From Bacillus sp. 491mf (GTDB lineage Bacteria; Bacillota; Bacilli; Bacillales; Bacillaceae_G): 64,000 bases of DNA. The position numbers and the translations under genes were made by a program. The stretch spans positions 124,001 through 188,000 of the forward strand of contig NZ_FOLV01000001.1 in NCBI RefSeq assembly GCF_900112415.1. The letters are read 5' to 3'. Numbering within the stretch: the stretch's first letter is position 1; each line of letters starts with the position of its first letter. The notes under the pieces are model-generated. The model searched no databases, had not been told where the DNA came from, and saw only the letters and a program-made list of their open reading frames with translations. Shown piece after piece: positions 25,035-34,866 of this stretch.

Positions 25035-25808
25035 ATGAATGATAAAATTGTTTTTTTTGATATTGATGGAACATTGCTAGACCACAACAAAGAAATACCA
25101 AAATCCACAAAAGAAGCTGTACGCCGTTTACAAGAAAAAGGTATACATGTGGCAATTGCAACAGGACGTGCTCCATTTATGTTTGAAGATATTCGTAAAG
25201 AGCTAAACATTCATAACTATGTAAGTTTCAATGGACAGTATGTGGTGTTTGAAGATGAGGTTATATATAAAAATCCCTTGCACCCTGATGCATTGCATGA
25301 TTTCACGAAATTTTCAGAACAAGAAGGCTATCCGCTTGTGTACTTGAATCATAAAGAAATGAAAGCAACAGTAACATCGCATCATTATGTAACAGAAAGC
25401 TTTGCTAGCCTTCATATGGATCATCCTACGTTTGAACCTAGTTTTTTTGAGGAACGTGAAGTTTACCAAACGCTTGTATTTTGCAAAGCAGGAGAAGAAG
25501 AAAAGTTTATTAACGACTATGCGAAGTTTCATTTTATTCGCTGGCATGCTTACTCTATGGACATTATTCCAATGGGAGGGTCGAAAGCGAAAGGGATTGA
25601 AAAGTATATTGAAAAGCTTGGATTCACAAGGGAACAAGTGTATGCATTTGGAGATGGGCTAAATGATCTAGAAATGATTGAAGCTGTAGGTACAGGAATT
25701 GCTATGGGAAATGGGCATGAAGATTTGAAAAAGCTTGCAAATTATGTAACGAAAGATGTTGCAGAAGATGGTATCCTTCATGGATTGCAGTGGGCAGGGT
25801 TGTTATAA
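25035..25808 (+). CDS. HAD-superfamily phosphatase, Cof type (YkrA-like)
   Basis: A cytoplasmic HAD hydrolase of 257 residues that probably dephosphorylates a small metabolite. Motif 1 is FFDIDGTLL (residues 7-15) with the nucleophile and acid aspartates. Motif 2 is IATGRAPF (about 40), motif 3 the lysine in GGSKAKGIE (about 182) and motif 4 AFGDGLNDLEMIE (about 203). The type IIB cap lies between residues 85 and 180. It precedes the convergent deformylase gene, as ykrA precedes ykrB in B. subtilis. Confidence 0.92.
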   Translation: MNDKIVFFDIDGTLLDHNKEIPKSTKEAVRRLQEKGIHVAIATGRAPFMFEDIRKELNIHNYVSFNGQYVVFEDEVIYKNPLHPDALHDFTKFSEQEGYPLVYLNHKEMKATVTSHHYVTESFASLHMDHPTFEPSFFEEREVYQTLVFCKAGEEEKFINDYAKFHFIRWHAYSMDIIPMGGSKAKGIEKYIEKLGFTREQVYAFGDGLNDLEMIEAVGTGIAMGNGHEDLKKLANYVTKDVAEDGILHGLQWAGLL

Positions 25809-25834
25809 AGTATAAATATGAGAACCATTTCAAT

Positions 25835-25882
25835 AAAAAGAGTCAGTTTTCGCCACCTTTAGTGAAAACTGACTCTTTTTAT
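25835..25882. terminator. Bidirectional terminator
   Basis: The 17-base-pair stem AAAAAGAGTCAGTTTTC / GAAAACTGACTCTTTTT (25835-25851, 25864-25880) lies between the convergent HAD and deformylase genes. Confidence 0.95.
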
Positions 25883-25930
25883 CTTGTTATTTGTACGTCG
25901 CCAAAAATTCCTGCTGATGGAAAACTCGTT

Positions 25931-26485
25931 TTATCTTTCTAAAGGTGCTGCGTTTTCTAGATCCATAAATGGATTATCTTTATTTATGTGGTCATAAAAC
26001 ATAACGCCATTTAAGTGATCAATTTCATGCTGGAATACAATTGCTGGTAATCCTTTTAAACGCAGCTTGACTTCATCGCCATCCACTGTTGTTCCTTTAA
26101 TAGTAATGCGAGTGTAACGAGGTACATAGCCAGGGACTTCACGATCCACTGACAGGCATCCTTCGCCCCCTTGTAAGTATGTACGTTCAACAGAGTGGCT
26201 AATAATTTTTGGGTTAAATAAAGCGTAGCTATATAATGTACCGTCTCGATCTGTGACGTGGACAGCGATCATTCTTTTAGAAACACCGATTTGCGGCGCG
26301 GCTAAACCAATTCCAGGACGTAAATTATATTTTTCAACCATTTCAGGGTTTTGACTGTTAATCACAAATTCGATCATCTTTCGTAATATATGAACATCTT
26401 CTTCGTTTGCAGGTAGAGCTATTTCTTCAGCCACTGCTCGTAAAATGGGATTTCCTTCACGAATTACATCATTCATTGTAAGCAT
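25931..26485 (-). CDS. def: Peptide deformylase
   Basis: Removes the formyl group from the N-terminal methionine of new proteins; an iron or zinc enzyme. The 184-residue length marks the Gram-positive class II (DefB/YkrB) form. Motif 1 is [10 protein letters not shown] (about 59-68), motif 2 EGCLS with the metal cysteine (about 109) and motif 3 QHEIDHLNG with both metal histidines and the catalytic Glu (about 154). AAAGGAGAGA precedes the ATG. Convergent with the HAD gene. Confidence 0.96.
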   Translation of the reverse strand: MLTMNDVIREGNPILRAVAEEIALPANEEDVHILRKMIEFVINSQNPEMVEKYNLRPGIGLAAPQIGVSKRMIAVHVTDRDGTLYSYALFNPKIISHSVERTYLQGGEGCLSVDREVPGYVPRYTRITIKGTTVDGDEVKLRLKGLPAIVFQHEIDHLNGVMFYDHINKDNPFMDLENAAPLER

Positions 26486-26591
26486 ATATAATCTCTCCTT
26501 TCATCTTTAGTCTACCAAAGGTTATGAAAAAAGTCATGACAAAGAACAAGGCAATAAACGCCTTGTTCTTTTATAATTGTTTCGTTTTGCA

Positions 26592-26744
26592 TTAACAGAT
26601 GCAAGCAGCACCGACGATAATTAAAAGTATAAACAATACAACGATTAAAGCAAAACCGTGTCCAAAGCCGCCGCCGCAACCACCACCATAGCCATACGTA
26701 GGATATGAGGCAGTTGAGGGATAACAAAAAGTGTATCCGTACAT
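26592..26744 (-). CDS. YjcZ-family small membrane protein
   Basis: A 50-residue protein starting [20 protein letters not shown], then a glycine-rich hinge [11 protein letters not shown] and a C-terminal transmembrane helix [20 protein letters not shown]. This is the plan of the YjcZ/sporulation-associated small protein family in Bacillus, whose members are made in sporulating cells and end in a hydrophobic helix of this kind. TAAAGGAGGTCACACC gives a strong ribosome site 6 bases before ATG. A longer open frame in another phase overlaps it and is a shadow. Confidence 0.85.
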   Translation of the reverse strand: MYGYTFCYPSTASYPTYGYGGGCGGGFGHGFALIVVLFILLIIVGAACIC

Positions 26745-26886
26745 GGTGTGACCTCCTTTACCATTTCCGCGAATGCTGCGGTTAGTATAATGTATGGAAG
26801 AAAGAAGAGAAATGTATAGTTATTCGCCTAAAAAGAAGGAAGATGCTGTATATTTTTATTAAGATAGGACAAAAGATAAAAGGGAC

Positions 26887-26900
26887 ATAAAGCGTTTACA
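26887..26900. promoter_or_regulatory. cre-like site in the pdh leader
   Basis: ATAAAGCGTTTACA matches the CcpA consensus TGWAANCGNTNWCA except at its first two positions. A second match, TGAAAGCGTTTAAG near 27211, fails only at the last two. Catabolite control of pdh by CcpA is an inference. Confidence 0.4.
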
Positions 26901-27041
26901 TATTATTCTATGAGCAAAATATGTATGAAAAGGGAATAATATAACAGGAGGTTTTTGCTCACTAATACAGATGGTTTTTTGAAAACTTGTATTTGTTTAG
27001 AAAATCTCTCTAATCTTCGAAAAAAATTGAAATCAAAGTGA

Positions 27042-27071
27042 TTGACATCATGATTAGAATAGTTGTAAACT
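27042..27071 (+). promoter_or_regulatory. Candidate pdh promoter
   Basis: TTGACA (27042-27047) with an 18-base spacer and TAAACT (27066-27071). The -35 is perfect, the -10 has 4 of 6 matches. It implies a leader of about 180 bases before pdhA. Confidence 0.4.
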
Positions 27072-27222
27072 TAAAAACGTGATCAAGATTGTATTAATTA
27101 GTTTAAATGAAAACATTAGTACAGATTGTTAGGTACACAAATTATTCAATAACTGACAAATGATACGTCAGTTTTCAAACTTATGCTTTCATGTATAGTG
27201 AGATGCTAGTGAAAGCGTTTAA

Positions 27223-28371
<1,149 letters not shown>

Positions 28372-28374
28372 GCC

Positions 28375-29352
28375 ATGGCTCAAATGACAATGATTCAAGC
28401 AATCACTGATGCTTTACGCGTTGAAATGAAAAACGATCCTAACGTACTTGTGTTTGGTGAAGACGTTGGTGTAAACGGCGGTGTATTCCGTGCTACTGAA
28501 GGATTACAAGCTGAATTTGGTGAAGACCGTGTAATGGATACTCCACTTGCAGAGTCTGGTATCGGTGGACTTGCAATCGGTTTAGCATTAGAAGGCTTCC
28601 GTCCAGTTCCTGAAATCCAATTCTTCGGTTTCGTATACGAAGTAATTGATTCTATTTCTGGTCAATTGGCTCGTCTACGTTACCGTTCTGGTGGACGTTG
28701 GACTGCTCCAGTTACAATTCGTTCTCCATTTGGTGGCGGCGTTCATACACCAGAATTACATGCTGACAGCTTAGAAGGATTAATGACACAACAACCAGGT
28801 TTAAAAGTTGTAATTCCATCTACTCCATATGATGCGAAAGGTCTTTTAATCTCTGCAATTCGTGACAACGATCCAGTTGTATACTTAGAGCATATGAAAT
28901 TATACCGTTCTTTCCGTCAAGAAGTGCCAGAAGGCGAATACACAATTGAACTTGGTAAAGCTGATGTGAAACGTGAAGGTACAGATGTATCTGTTATCAC
29001 ATATGGTGCAATGGTACATGCTGCATTAAAAGCTGCTGAAGAACTTGAAAAAGAAGGTATCTCTTTAGAGGTTGTGGACTTACGTACAGTTCAACCATTA
29101 GATATCGAAACAATTATCGCTTCTGTTGAAAAAACAGGTCGTGTTGTAGTAGTTCAAGAAGCTCAAAAACAAGCTGGTATTGCAGCTAACGTTGTAGCGG
29201 AAATCAATGACCGTGCAATCTTAAACTTAGAAGCTCCAGTTGTACGTGTTGCAGCTGCTGATACAATCTTCCCATTCTCTCAAGCTGAGAGCGTATGGTT
29301 ACCAAACCACAAAGATATTGTTGAGGCTGTTAACAAAGTAATGAACTTCTAA
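28375..29352 (+). CDS. pdhB: Pyruvate dehydrogenase E1 beta subunit
   Basis: A 325-residue transketolase-like partner of PdhA that completes the E1 heterotetramer. Key blocks are [20 protein letters not shown] (about 26-45, with the glutamate that contacts the ThDP pyrimidine one position further in LAESGIGG at 61-68), [17 protein letters not shown] and the C-terminal transketolase domain with [11 protein letters not shown]. Codon use is that of a highly expressed gene. A strong hairpin follows in the 89-base gap before pdhC. Confidence 0.97.
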   Translation: MAQMTMIQAITDALRVEMKNDPNVLVFGEDVGVNGGVFRATEGLQAEFGEDRVMDTPLAESGIGGLAIGLALEGFRPVPEIQFFGFVYEVIDSISGQLARLRYRSGGRWTAPVTIRSPFGGGVHTPELHADSLEGLMTQQPGLKVVIPSTPYDAKGLLISAIRDNDPVVYLEHMKLYRSFRQEVPEGEYTIELGKADVKREGTDVSVITYGAMVHAALKAAEELEKEGISLEVVDLRTVQPLDIETIIASVEKTGRVVVVQEAQKQAGIAANVVAEINDRAILNLEAPVVRVAAADTIFPFSQAESVWLPNHKDIVEAVNKVMNF

Positions 29353-29366
29353 TTTGAGTTTTATGT

Positions 29367-29400
29367 GCAAAGGAAGTCAGCACATGCTGATTTCTTTTGC
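29367..29400 (+). other. Intercistronic hairpin between pdhB and pdhC
   Basis: GCAAAGGAAGTCAGCA (29367-29382) pairs with TGCTGATTTCTTTTGC (29385-29400) over 16 positions with two G-U pairs and almost no loop. No T run follows, so it is not a standard terminator. It may mark an RNA processing or stability element that sets E1 against E2/E3 levels. Confidence 0.75.
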
Positions 29401-29441
29401 AATTTCCAATAATAATGATAAGAATCAGGGGGCTGAATTCC

Positions 29442-30728
29442 GTGGCATTTGAATTTAAACTACCAGACATCGGTGAAGGTATCCACGAAGGTGAAATCGT
29501 AAAATGGTTTATTAAAGTAGGCGATGAAGTAAACGAAGATGATGTACTTCTTGAAGTACAAAATGATAAAGCAGTTGTAGAAATTCCTTCTCCAGTTAAA
29601 GGGAAAGTACTTGACATTCTTGTAGAAGAAGGTACAGTAGCAGTAGTAGGAGATACTTTAATTAAGTTCGACGCTCCTGGCTATGAAAACCTTAAGTTTA
29701 AGGGTGACGATCATGACGAAGCTCCAAAAGCTGAAGAAGTAAAAGAAGAAGCTCCGGCAGCAGCGGCTACTCCAGCAGCAACTGAAGAAGTAGCTAATGA
29801 GCGCGTAATTGCTATGCCATCTGTTCGTAAACATGCACGTGAAAAAGGCGTAGACATTCGTCTAGTAGCTGGTACTGGTAAAAACGGACGTGTTGTAAAA
29901 GCTGACATCGACGCATTTGCAAACGGTGGACAAGCAGCAGTAGCACAAACAGAAGCTCCAGTGGCGGCAGAAGCTCCAGCAGCGAAAGAAGAAGCTCCAA
30001 AAGCACAACCAATTCCAGCTGGTGAATACCCAGAAACTCGTGAGAAAATGAGCGGTATCCGTAAAGCGATTGCAAAAGCAATGGTTAACTCTAAACATAC
30101 AGCTCCTCACGTAACATTAATGGACGAAGTAGATGTAACAGAACTTGTTGCTCACCGTAAGAAGTTCAAAGCTGTTGCAGCAGAAAAAGGTATTAAATTA
30201 ACTTACCTTCCATACGTTGTAAAAGCGTTAACATCTGCGTTACGTGAATACCCAATGTTGAACACTTCTTTAGACGATGCATCTTCAGAAATCGTTCATA
30301 AACATTACTTCAACATCGGTATCGCAGCTGATACAGACAAAGGTCTATTAGTACCAGTTGTTAAAGATACAGATCGCAAATCTATCTTCACAATCTCTAA
30401 CGAGATCAATGAACTTGCTGGTAAAGCACGTGAAGGTCGCTTAGCTCCAGCAGAGATGAAAGGTGCATCTTGCACAATTACAAACATTGGTTCTGCAGGC
30501 GGACAATGGTTCACTCCAGTTATTAACCACCCAGAAGTAGCAATCCTTGGTATCGGCCGTATTGCTGAGAAACCAGTTGTGAAAAACGGTGAAATCGTTG
30601 CAGCTCCAGTATTAGCATTATCTTTAAGCTTTGATCATCGCTTAATCGACGGTGCAACAGCTCAGAAAGCATTAAACCAAATTAAACGTCTATTAAACGA
30701 CCCACAATTATTAGTAATGGAGGCGTAA
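29442..30728 (+). CDS. pdhC: Dihydrolipoamide acetyltransferase (PDH E2)
   Basis: Core of the pyruvate dehydrogenase complex; transfers acetyl from lipoamide to CoA. The 428-residue protein has one lipoyl domain (1-80) with the modified lysine K43 in [12 protein letters not shown], an Ala/Pro/Glu-rich linker, an E1/E3-binding domain (about 125-165, [15 protein letters not shown]), a second flexible linker and the catalytic domain (about 195-428) with the active-site histidine in [11 protein letters not shown]. Start GTG 29442 follows AGGGGGCTGAATTCC. Confidence 0.97.
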   Translation: MAFEFKLPDIGEGIHEGEIVKWFIKVGDEVNEDDVLLEVQNDKAVVEIPSPVKGKVLDILVEEGTVAVVGDTLIKFDAPGYENLKFKGDDHDEAPKAEEVKEEAPAAAATPAATEEVANERVIAMPSVRKHAREKGVDIRLVAGTGKNGRVVKADIDAFANGGQAAVAQTEAPVAAEAPAAKEEAPKAQPIPAGEYPETREKMSGIRKAIAKAMVNSKHTAPHVTLMDEVDVTELVAHRKKFKAVAAEKGIKLTYLPYVVKALTSALREYPMLNTSLDDASSEIVHKHYFNIGIAADTDKGLLVPVVKDTDRKSIFTISNEINELAGKAREGRLAPAEMKGASCTITNIGSAGGQWFTPVINHPEVAILGIGRIAEKPVVKNGEIVAAPVLALSLSFDHRLIDGATAQKALNQIKRLLNDPQLLVMEA

Positions 30729-30734
30729 TAAACA

Positions 30735-32147
30735 ATGGTAGTAGGAGATTTCCCAATTGAATTAGATACAGTCGTTGTTGGTGCAGGTCCTGGTGGATAT
30801 GTTGCAGCAATTCGTGCAGCACAATTAGGACAAAAAGTAGCTATTATTGAAAAAGCTAACCTTGGTGGTGTTTGCTTAAACGTTGGATGTATTCCTTCTA
30901 AAGCATTAATTAATGCAGGTCATCGTTATGAGAATGCAAAACATTCTGATGACATGGGTATTACTGCAGAAAACGTAAAAGTTGACTTCACAAAAGTTCA
31001 AGAATGGAAAAACGGCGTAGTTAAGAAATTAACTGGCGGTGTAGAAGGCCTTCTAAAAGGTAATAAAGTTGAAATCATTCGCGGTGAAGCTTACTTCGTA
31101 GATGCAAACACATTACGCGTAATGACTGAAGAAGCAGCACAAACATATACGTTTAAAAATGCTGTTCTTGCAACAGGTTCTACACCAATTGAAATTCCTG
31201 GATTCAAATACTCTAAACGCGTTCTTAACTCAACTGGTGCTCTAAGCTTACCAGAAATTCCGAAAAAGCTTGTTGTAATCGGTGGCGGTTACATCGGTAT
31301 GGAATTAGGTACTGCATATGCAAACTTCGGTACAGAAGTTACAGTATTAGAAGCTGGCGATGAAATTTTAGCTGGTTTCGAAAAAGCAATGAGCCAAGTT
31401 GTAAAACGTGCACTTCAGAAAAAAGGCAACGTAACAATCCATACAAAAGCTATGGCTAAAGGCGTTGAAGAAACTGAAAACGGCGTAAAAGTTAGCTTCG
31501 AAGTAAAAGGCGAAGTACAAACTGTTGATGCTGATTATGTATTAGTAACTGTAGGTCGTCGTCCAAATACGCAAGAAATCGGTCTTGAGCAAGTTGGAAT
31601 TAAAATGACTGACCGTGGCGTAATCGAAATCGATGAGCAATGCCGTACAAATGTACCAAACATCTATGCAATTGGTGATATCGTTCCTGGACCACCATTA
31701 GCTCATAAAGCTTCTTATGAAGGTAAAGTAGCTGTTGAAGCAATTAGCGGTCATGCATCAGCAATCGATTACATCGGAATTCCAGCAGTATGCTTTACTG
31801 ATCCAGAATTAGCATCTGTTGGTTATACGAAAAAACAAGCAGAAGAAGCTGGAATGACAGTAGCAGTTTCTAAATTCCCATTCGCTGCTAACGGACGTGC
31901 ATTATCATTAAACAGCACAGACGGTTTCGTACAGCTTGTAACTCGTAAAGAAGATGGTCTTATTGTAGGTGCACAAGTTGCAGGTGCAGGCGCTTCTGAT
32001 ATTATTTCTGAGCTTGGTTTAGCTATCGAAGCTGGAATGACAGCTGAAGATATCGCTCAAACAATTCATGCTCATCCAACATTAGGTGAAATCACAATGG
32101 AAGCAGCTGAAGTTGCTCTTGGAATGCCAATTCACATTGTAAAATAA
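30735..32147 (+). CDS. pdhD: Dihydrolipoamide dehydrogenase (E3)
   Basis: FAD flavoprotein that reoxidises dihydrolipoamide with NAD+. It has 470 residues. The FAD-binding [10 protein letters not shown] is at about 17-26, the redox disulfide is C47 and C52 in [13 protein letters not shown], the NAD-binding [10 protein letters not shown] is near 183, and the C-terminal interface has HAHPTLGE with the catalytic histidine. It follows pdhC by 6 bases and ends the operon at a strong terminator. It probably also serves other lipoamide complexes. Confidence 0.97.
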   Translation: MVVGDFPIELDTVVVGAGPGGYVAAIRAAQLGQKVAIIEKANLGGVCLNVGCIPSKALINAGHRYENAKHSDDMGITAENVKVDFTKVQEWKNGVVKKLTGGVEGLLKGNKVEIIRGEAYFVDANTLRVMTEEAAQTYTFKNAVLATGSTPIEIPGFKYSKRVLNSTGALSLPEIPKKLVVIGGGYIGMELGTAYANFGTEVTVLEAGDEILAGFEKAMSQVVKRALQKKGNVTIHTKAMAKGVEETENGVKVSFEVKGEVQTVDADYVLVTVGRRPNTQEIGLEQVGIKMTDRGVIEIDEQCRTNVPNIYAIGDIVPGPPLAHKASYEGKVAVEAISGHASAIDYIGIPAVCFTDPELASVGYTKKQAEEAGMTVAVSKFPFAANGRALSLNSTDGFVQLVTRKEDGLIVGAQVAGAGASDIISELGLAIEAGMTAEDIAQTIHAHPTLGEITMEAAEVALGMPIHIVK

Positions 32148-32155
32148 TGATAAAT

Positions 32156-32198
32156 AAAAACAACCGCCTCCTATATATTAGGAGGCGGTTGTTTTTAT
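32156..32198 (+). terminator. Terminator of the pdh operon
   Basis: A 17-base-pair stem 32156-32172 / 32180-32196 (AAAAACAACCGCCTCCT and its complement), loop ATATATT, then T-rich sequence. Confidence 0.95.
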
Positions 32199-32331
32199 TT
32201 GGAAAAGAAATATGATAATGAAAATAATAAACCAATTTGCTTCTTCTGCCAGTTTCCTCATATATATGTAATGATTTCTTTTAGCGCCCATATATTATAA
32301 TACAATAGGACGTGTGAAAGGAGGCAACAGC

Positions 32332-32565
32332 ATGAAAATAGCTTTTGTTGCTTTGTTTCATTTTATTATATGGGGTGCATTTTCCGTTGTGTTATTGTTA
32401 TCAAGTCGCGATAAATTGCATTACAAAGTACTGCTCTTTTTTGTGTTTTTTTATTTGGCTTATGTTATTGCCAATATGATGTTGCACTCCAGGAAAGAGG
32501 CAATTTTATTCACTATTACTAATAGCCTTCTCTTTTTTATGAGTAAGTTACTTTTTTTTAGTTAA
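32332..32565 (+). CDS. Small multi-helix membrane protein, unknown
   Basis: A 77-residue protein with three hydrophobic segments (about 2-22, 31-50 and 57-76) joined by short charged loops (SSRDKLHYK, HSRKEA). I recognise no family. AAAGGAGGCAACAGC precedes ATG 32332; the GTG at 32314 overlaps the ribosome site. Its stop codon overlaps that of the convergent DUF1885 gene, so neither has room for a separate terminator. Confidence 0.75.
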   Translation: MKIAFVALFHFIIWGAFSVVLLLSSRDKLHYKVLLFFVFFYLAYVIANMMLHSRKEAILFTITNSLLFFMSKLLFFS

Positions 32566-32954
32566 CGTTTATAAAAGTACATTGTTCTTCCGTTAAAGAG
32601 CTGTAATTCTCCTTCTAATTTCTTTGCTAAAAATCTGCAAAATTCATTAGCTTTTCCTTTATCTCCAAAGGTTGCAGTAGATGGTAATGTAATTTGTATA
32701 AAAGATTGTTCGTTTTCAATTCCTATTCCTACATAAATAGAGTGATAGCGTTCATGATTAGATTTTAAACAAAGTGTTGTATCTGAAGTATCAACCATTT
32801 CATATGGAAAGGCAGTGTTTGCGTATGAAAAGCCGAGTTGTTGACCTGTTTGAGCTGTAATTGTTTTATAGTAATGAAATAGTTGTTTAACATCGTCTAG
32901 AGAAATAGATTGCTGTTTTGAATTTGGGACGAGTTTAATGACTGCATCTTGCAT
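32562..32954 (-). CDS. DUF1885-like protein
   Basis: A 130-residue soluble protein with alternating strands: VIKLVPNSKQQSISLDDVKQ, GFSYANTAFPYEMV, YHSIYVGIG and IQITLPSTATFGDKGKANE, ending in YFYKR. Length and layout match the DUF1885 family of Bacillus and Geobacillus, known structurally but without a function. ATG 32954 is set by TAGGAGGTTTATT. A longer frame to 33122 has no ribosome site and overlaps the next gene. Confidence 0.7.
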   Translation of the reverse strand: MQDAVIKLVPNSKQQSISLDDVKQLFHYYKTITAQTGQQLGFSYANTAFPYEMVDTSDTTLCLKSNHERYHSIYVGIGIENEQSFIQITLPSTATFGDKGKANEFCRFLAKKLEGELQLFNGRTMYFYKR

Positions 32955-33085
32955 AATAAACCTCCTAAGGACATAATATATTACTATTTTAACATTGTTG
33001 TAAATTTTTTGACAATTAAAAGGGATCTTGCTTTTTTTGTTTAATATATACATTGTGGATAAATCAAGAAGAAAGGAGAGGGACA

Positions 33086-33382
33086 ATGTTTGAGAAATTA
33101 TATGATGAACATGAAAATACAAAAGTCCGCTTTCTTGGTTTTATGACAAATGAGACACGGTATGATTTTGGTGTGGTGTACACAACTATGTTTTTTGGTA
33201 AACCACTTGTTGTTTGTATGCAAACTGGTCGAGCAACTCTCCTTGGACAGGATGATATTGAAAATGTGCACCATTTACAAGATGTCTTTAAACTAAAAAC
33301 GAGTGAAGAGGCAACAGATCTTGCGCAGTTTTTTAAATTTCTATTGCCACCTACTTCTGTGCATGCTGAATATGAGGAATAA
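33086..33382 (+). CDS. DUF3055-like protein
   Basis: A 98-residue soluble protein of the Firmicute-only DUF3055 group. Typical blocks are RFLGFMTNETRYDFGVVYTT, then FFGKPLVVCMQTGRATLLGQ and DDIENVHHLQDVFKL with a C-terminal helix EEATDLAQFFKFLLP. Function unknown. ATG 33086 follows AAAGGAGAGGGACA. It is the gene just upstream of the SR1 locus. Confidence 0.75.
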   Translation: MFEKLYDEHENTKVRFLGFMTNETRYDFGVVYTTMFFGKPLVVCMQTGRATLLGQDDIENVHHLQDVFKLKTSEEATDLAQFFKFLLPPTSVHAEYEE

Positions 33383-33467
33383 TTGTGTCAAAGCAGTCGT
33401 AATAATAAATATACGGCTGCTTATTATTTATAAATGTTTCATACTAATGAAATTAAAAAATAATTAA

Positions 33468-33478
33468 TATGTCACAAT
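33468..33478. promoter_or_regulatory. Upstream CcpN-like site of the sr1 promoter
   Basis: TATGTCACAAT matches the B. subtilis CcpN operator consensus TRTGHYATAYW at 9 of 11 positions. It lies 32 bases, about three helical turns, before the second site at 33500. Confidence 0.35.
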
Positions 33479-33486
33479 CAAAACTA

Positions 33487-33515
33487 TTGACTAAAAAAGT
33501 ATAACATATTAAAAT
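33487..33515 (+). promoter_or_regulatory. Promoter of the SR1 RNA with an internal CcpN-like site
   Basis: TTGACT (33487-33492), 17 bases and TAAAAT (33510-33515). Between them TATAACATATT (33500-33510) matches the CcpN consensus at 10 of 11 positions, where a bound repressor would block polymerase. In B. subtilis CcpN represses sr1 under glycolytic conditions. Confidence 0.6.
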
Positions 33516-33521
33516 AAAGAC

Positions 33522-33746
33522 AGAAAGTTAAGCGGTTACAAAAAATTCTTAGGAATTACAATATTAGGAGGAATTTAAAAATGGGAACTATCGTATGTCA
33601 AATTTGTGAGAACACAATTGCGCATTTTGAGGATGAAAAAGTAACAGTATTATACGGAAAATGCGGTTCTAACTGTGAGTGTGAGCATAAAGAACATACT
33701 AAAGCCCAATAAATATAAAAACGCCTGCATGTGCAGGCGTTTTTTT
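33522..33746 (+). ncRNA. SR1 dual-function regulatory RNA
   Basis: From the promoter at 33487-33515 transcription should run about 225 bases to the terminator at 33717-33744 and include the SR1P frame. Length, promoter, coding content and location between pdhD and speA are those of B. subtilis SR1, which also base-pairs with the ahrC mRNA. The antisense function is not visible here. The 5' end is estimated. Confidence 0.7.
33581..33712 (+). CDS. GapA-binding peptide SR1P
   Basis: A 43-residue peptide encoded by the SR1 RNA; in B. subtilis SR1P binds glyceraldehyde-3-phosphate dehydrogenase GapA and promotes its association with RNase J1. The sequence begins MGTIVCQICENTIAHFEDEK and continues VTVLYGKCGSNCECEH. 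B. subtilis SR1P has the same MGTIVCQ start, FEDEKVTVLYG core and C-terminal cysteines. Four to five cysteines in two clusters could bind metal. AGGAGGAATTTAAAA precedes ATG. Confidence 0.92.
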   Translation: MGTIVCQICENTIAHFEDEKVTVLYGKCGSNCECEHKEHTKAQ

Positions 33747-33747
33747 A
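33717..33747. terminator. Terminator of SR1, shared with tgl
   Basis: The 13-base-pair stem AAAAACGCCTGCA / TGCAGGCGTTTTT (33717-33729, 33732-33744) is followed by TT. Its A run also gives a U tract for the minus-strand tgl gene that ends here. Confidence 0.9.
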
Positions 33748-34575
33748 GTGGATTGAAGTCGTGTGACCAATTGTTGCAATAATTGCATCGTCTCGGATGG
33801 GAATGAGTTCGATTTCTGTTTGCATTTTCTTTGTAGAGGCAAATTGGCTCATCATCCGACTGTCTATCCGTGTTAGAAAATCTGTTAAATATGCTGTTAA
33901 AAAAGCGAAAGGAATACGTCGTTGATTGAGTGCATCAATAATTTGACTTTCTGTTTTTACACCGACACCGTGCCCATAAAAAAAGAAATTTCCTAAATAA
34001 ATTGCATTCTCTCCTTGCCATTCAATTGTCGCTGGGTTCACTTGTGGGTTTTTAAAATAAACAAGGTCACCAGGAACAATTTCTCCGCCTGTTTTTGTAG
34101 TGAGCTTTAAATCCTTATCATAGTCCCATGTATATAAGTAAAGATTTGCAAATAAACGATTAAACGTTTCTTCGTCATACAATGCTAACAGTGATTTATA
34201 GAAGATAATAATCATTGCAGTTGCACATTCTGTTCCATATTTTTTGCCGTTTAGAAAAATATCACGAATAGCAAAAGAGGGTAACACATTAGGGCGAAGC
34301 TGAAAGCCACCTAAATGCGTTCTTTCCCAAAATTTAGGATTACAGAAAGATTGCTTAAATGTGCGAAATTGTAACCCGCTGTTAAATAACTCTAAAGCAG
34401 AAGTAATGATATGAACACGGACATTTATATCAAAAGCTAACTCATGTAATGATTGGAAATTGTATACTTCATGATTTCCAGTCATAATTTCTAAAATTTG
34501 TTGTTTTTCCGAATAGAAAGGTTCGTTTTCATTTTTTATATATGGATGTACAATGGAGCGGCCAATTACAATCAT
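33745..34575 (-). CDS. tgl: Spore-coat transglutaminase
   Basis: Protein-glutamine gamma-glutamyltransferase that cross-links coat proteins during sporulation. The catalytic cysteine is C117 in [11 protein letters not shown], aligned with FECATAIVII of B. subtilis Tgl. Other shared blocks are [25 protein letters not shown] and [10 protein letters not shown] with HGVGV (catalytic His). The 276-residue length exceeds the 245 of B. subtilis through a C-terminal extension of about 30 residues. Expression in the mother cell is expected but no sigma-K promoter was identified. Confidence 0.93.
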   Translation of the reverse strand: MIVIGRSIVHPYIKNENEPFYSEKQQILEIMTGNHEVYNFQSLHELAFDINVRVHIITSALELFNSGLQFRTFKQSFCNPKFWERTHLGGFQLRPNVLPSFAIRDIFLNGKKYGTECATAMIIIFYKSLLALYDEETFNRLFANLYLYTWDYDKDLKLTTKTGGEIVPGDLVYFKNPQVNPATIEWQGENAIYLGNFFFYGHGVGVKTESQIIDALNQRRIPFAFLTAYLTDFLTRIDSRMMSQFASTKKMQTEIELIPIRDDAIIATIGHTTSIH

Positions 34576-34619
34576 AAAATCCCACCTATATGTTTACATT
34601 CTTTTGATTTTGAATTAAA

Positions 34620-34745
34620 GGGCGATGAGGCTCTCAGCTAAGAGGGAGTTAAAGTCTAATTGATTCTCATCTACTAGGCCTTTGTGATTGCCGGGAGAGA
34701 ACTGTCCGTAAGATCTTGATTGAGCAGGCTTTCGCCTTATAGAAG
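34620..34745 (+). repeat. Highly degenerate family B-like sequence
   Basis: GGGAGAGAACTGTCCGTAAG and GATTGAGCAGGCTTTCGCC align loosely with GGGAGATATACTGCCCATCA and GATTGGTGAGAGCT of the copy at 4968. The 291-base gap between tgl and speA otherwise holds only the speA terminator. Confidence 0.3.
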
Positions 34746-34829
34746 TTTTACATTATATCGTATGAATAGGCGAATAAAGGGTGCATAGGAAAAATAATAT
34801 GAAGGCTGGGAGAGGAGTATTTATAAATG

Positions 34830-34860
34830 AAAAATCCCACTCCAAAGATATGAAGTGGGA
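34830..34860 (-). terminator. Terminator of speA
   Basis: On the minus strand TCCCACT / AGTGGGA (34860-34854, 34841-34835) is followed by five T. Confidence 0.7.
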
Positions 34861-34866
34861 AGGAAG

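Noticed and set aside
26512-26727. 71-codon frame on the minus strand near 26.6 kb
   Set aside because: It is a shifted reading of the YjcZ-type gene at 26592-26744, which has the ribosome site and the family composition.
29711-30110. Several long antisense frames across pdhC
   Set aside because: They are shadows caused by the biased codon use and Ala/Glu-rich linkers of pdhC; they have no ribosome sites.
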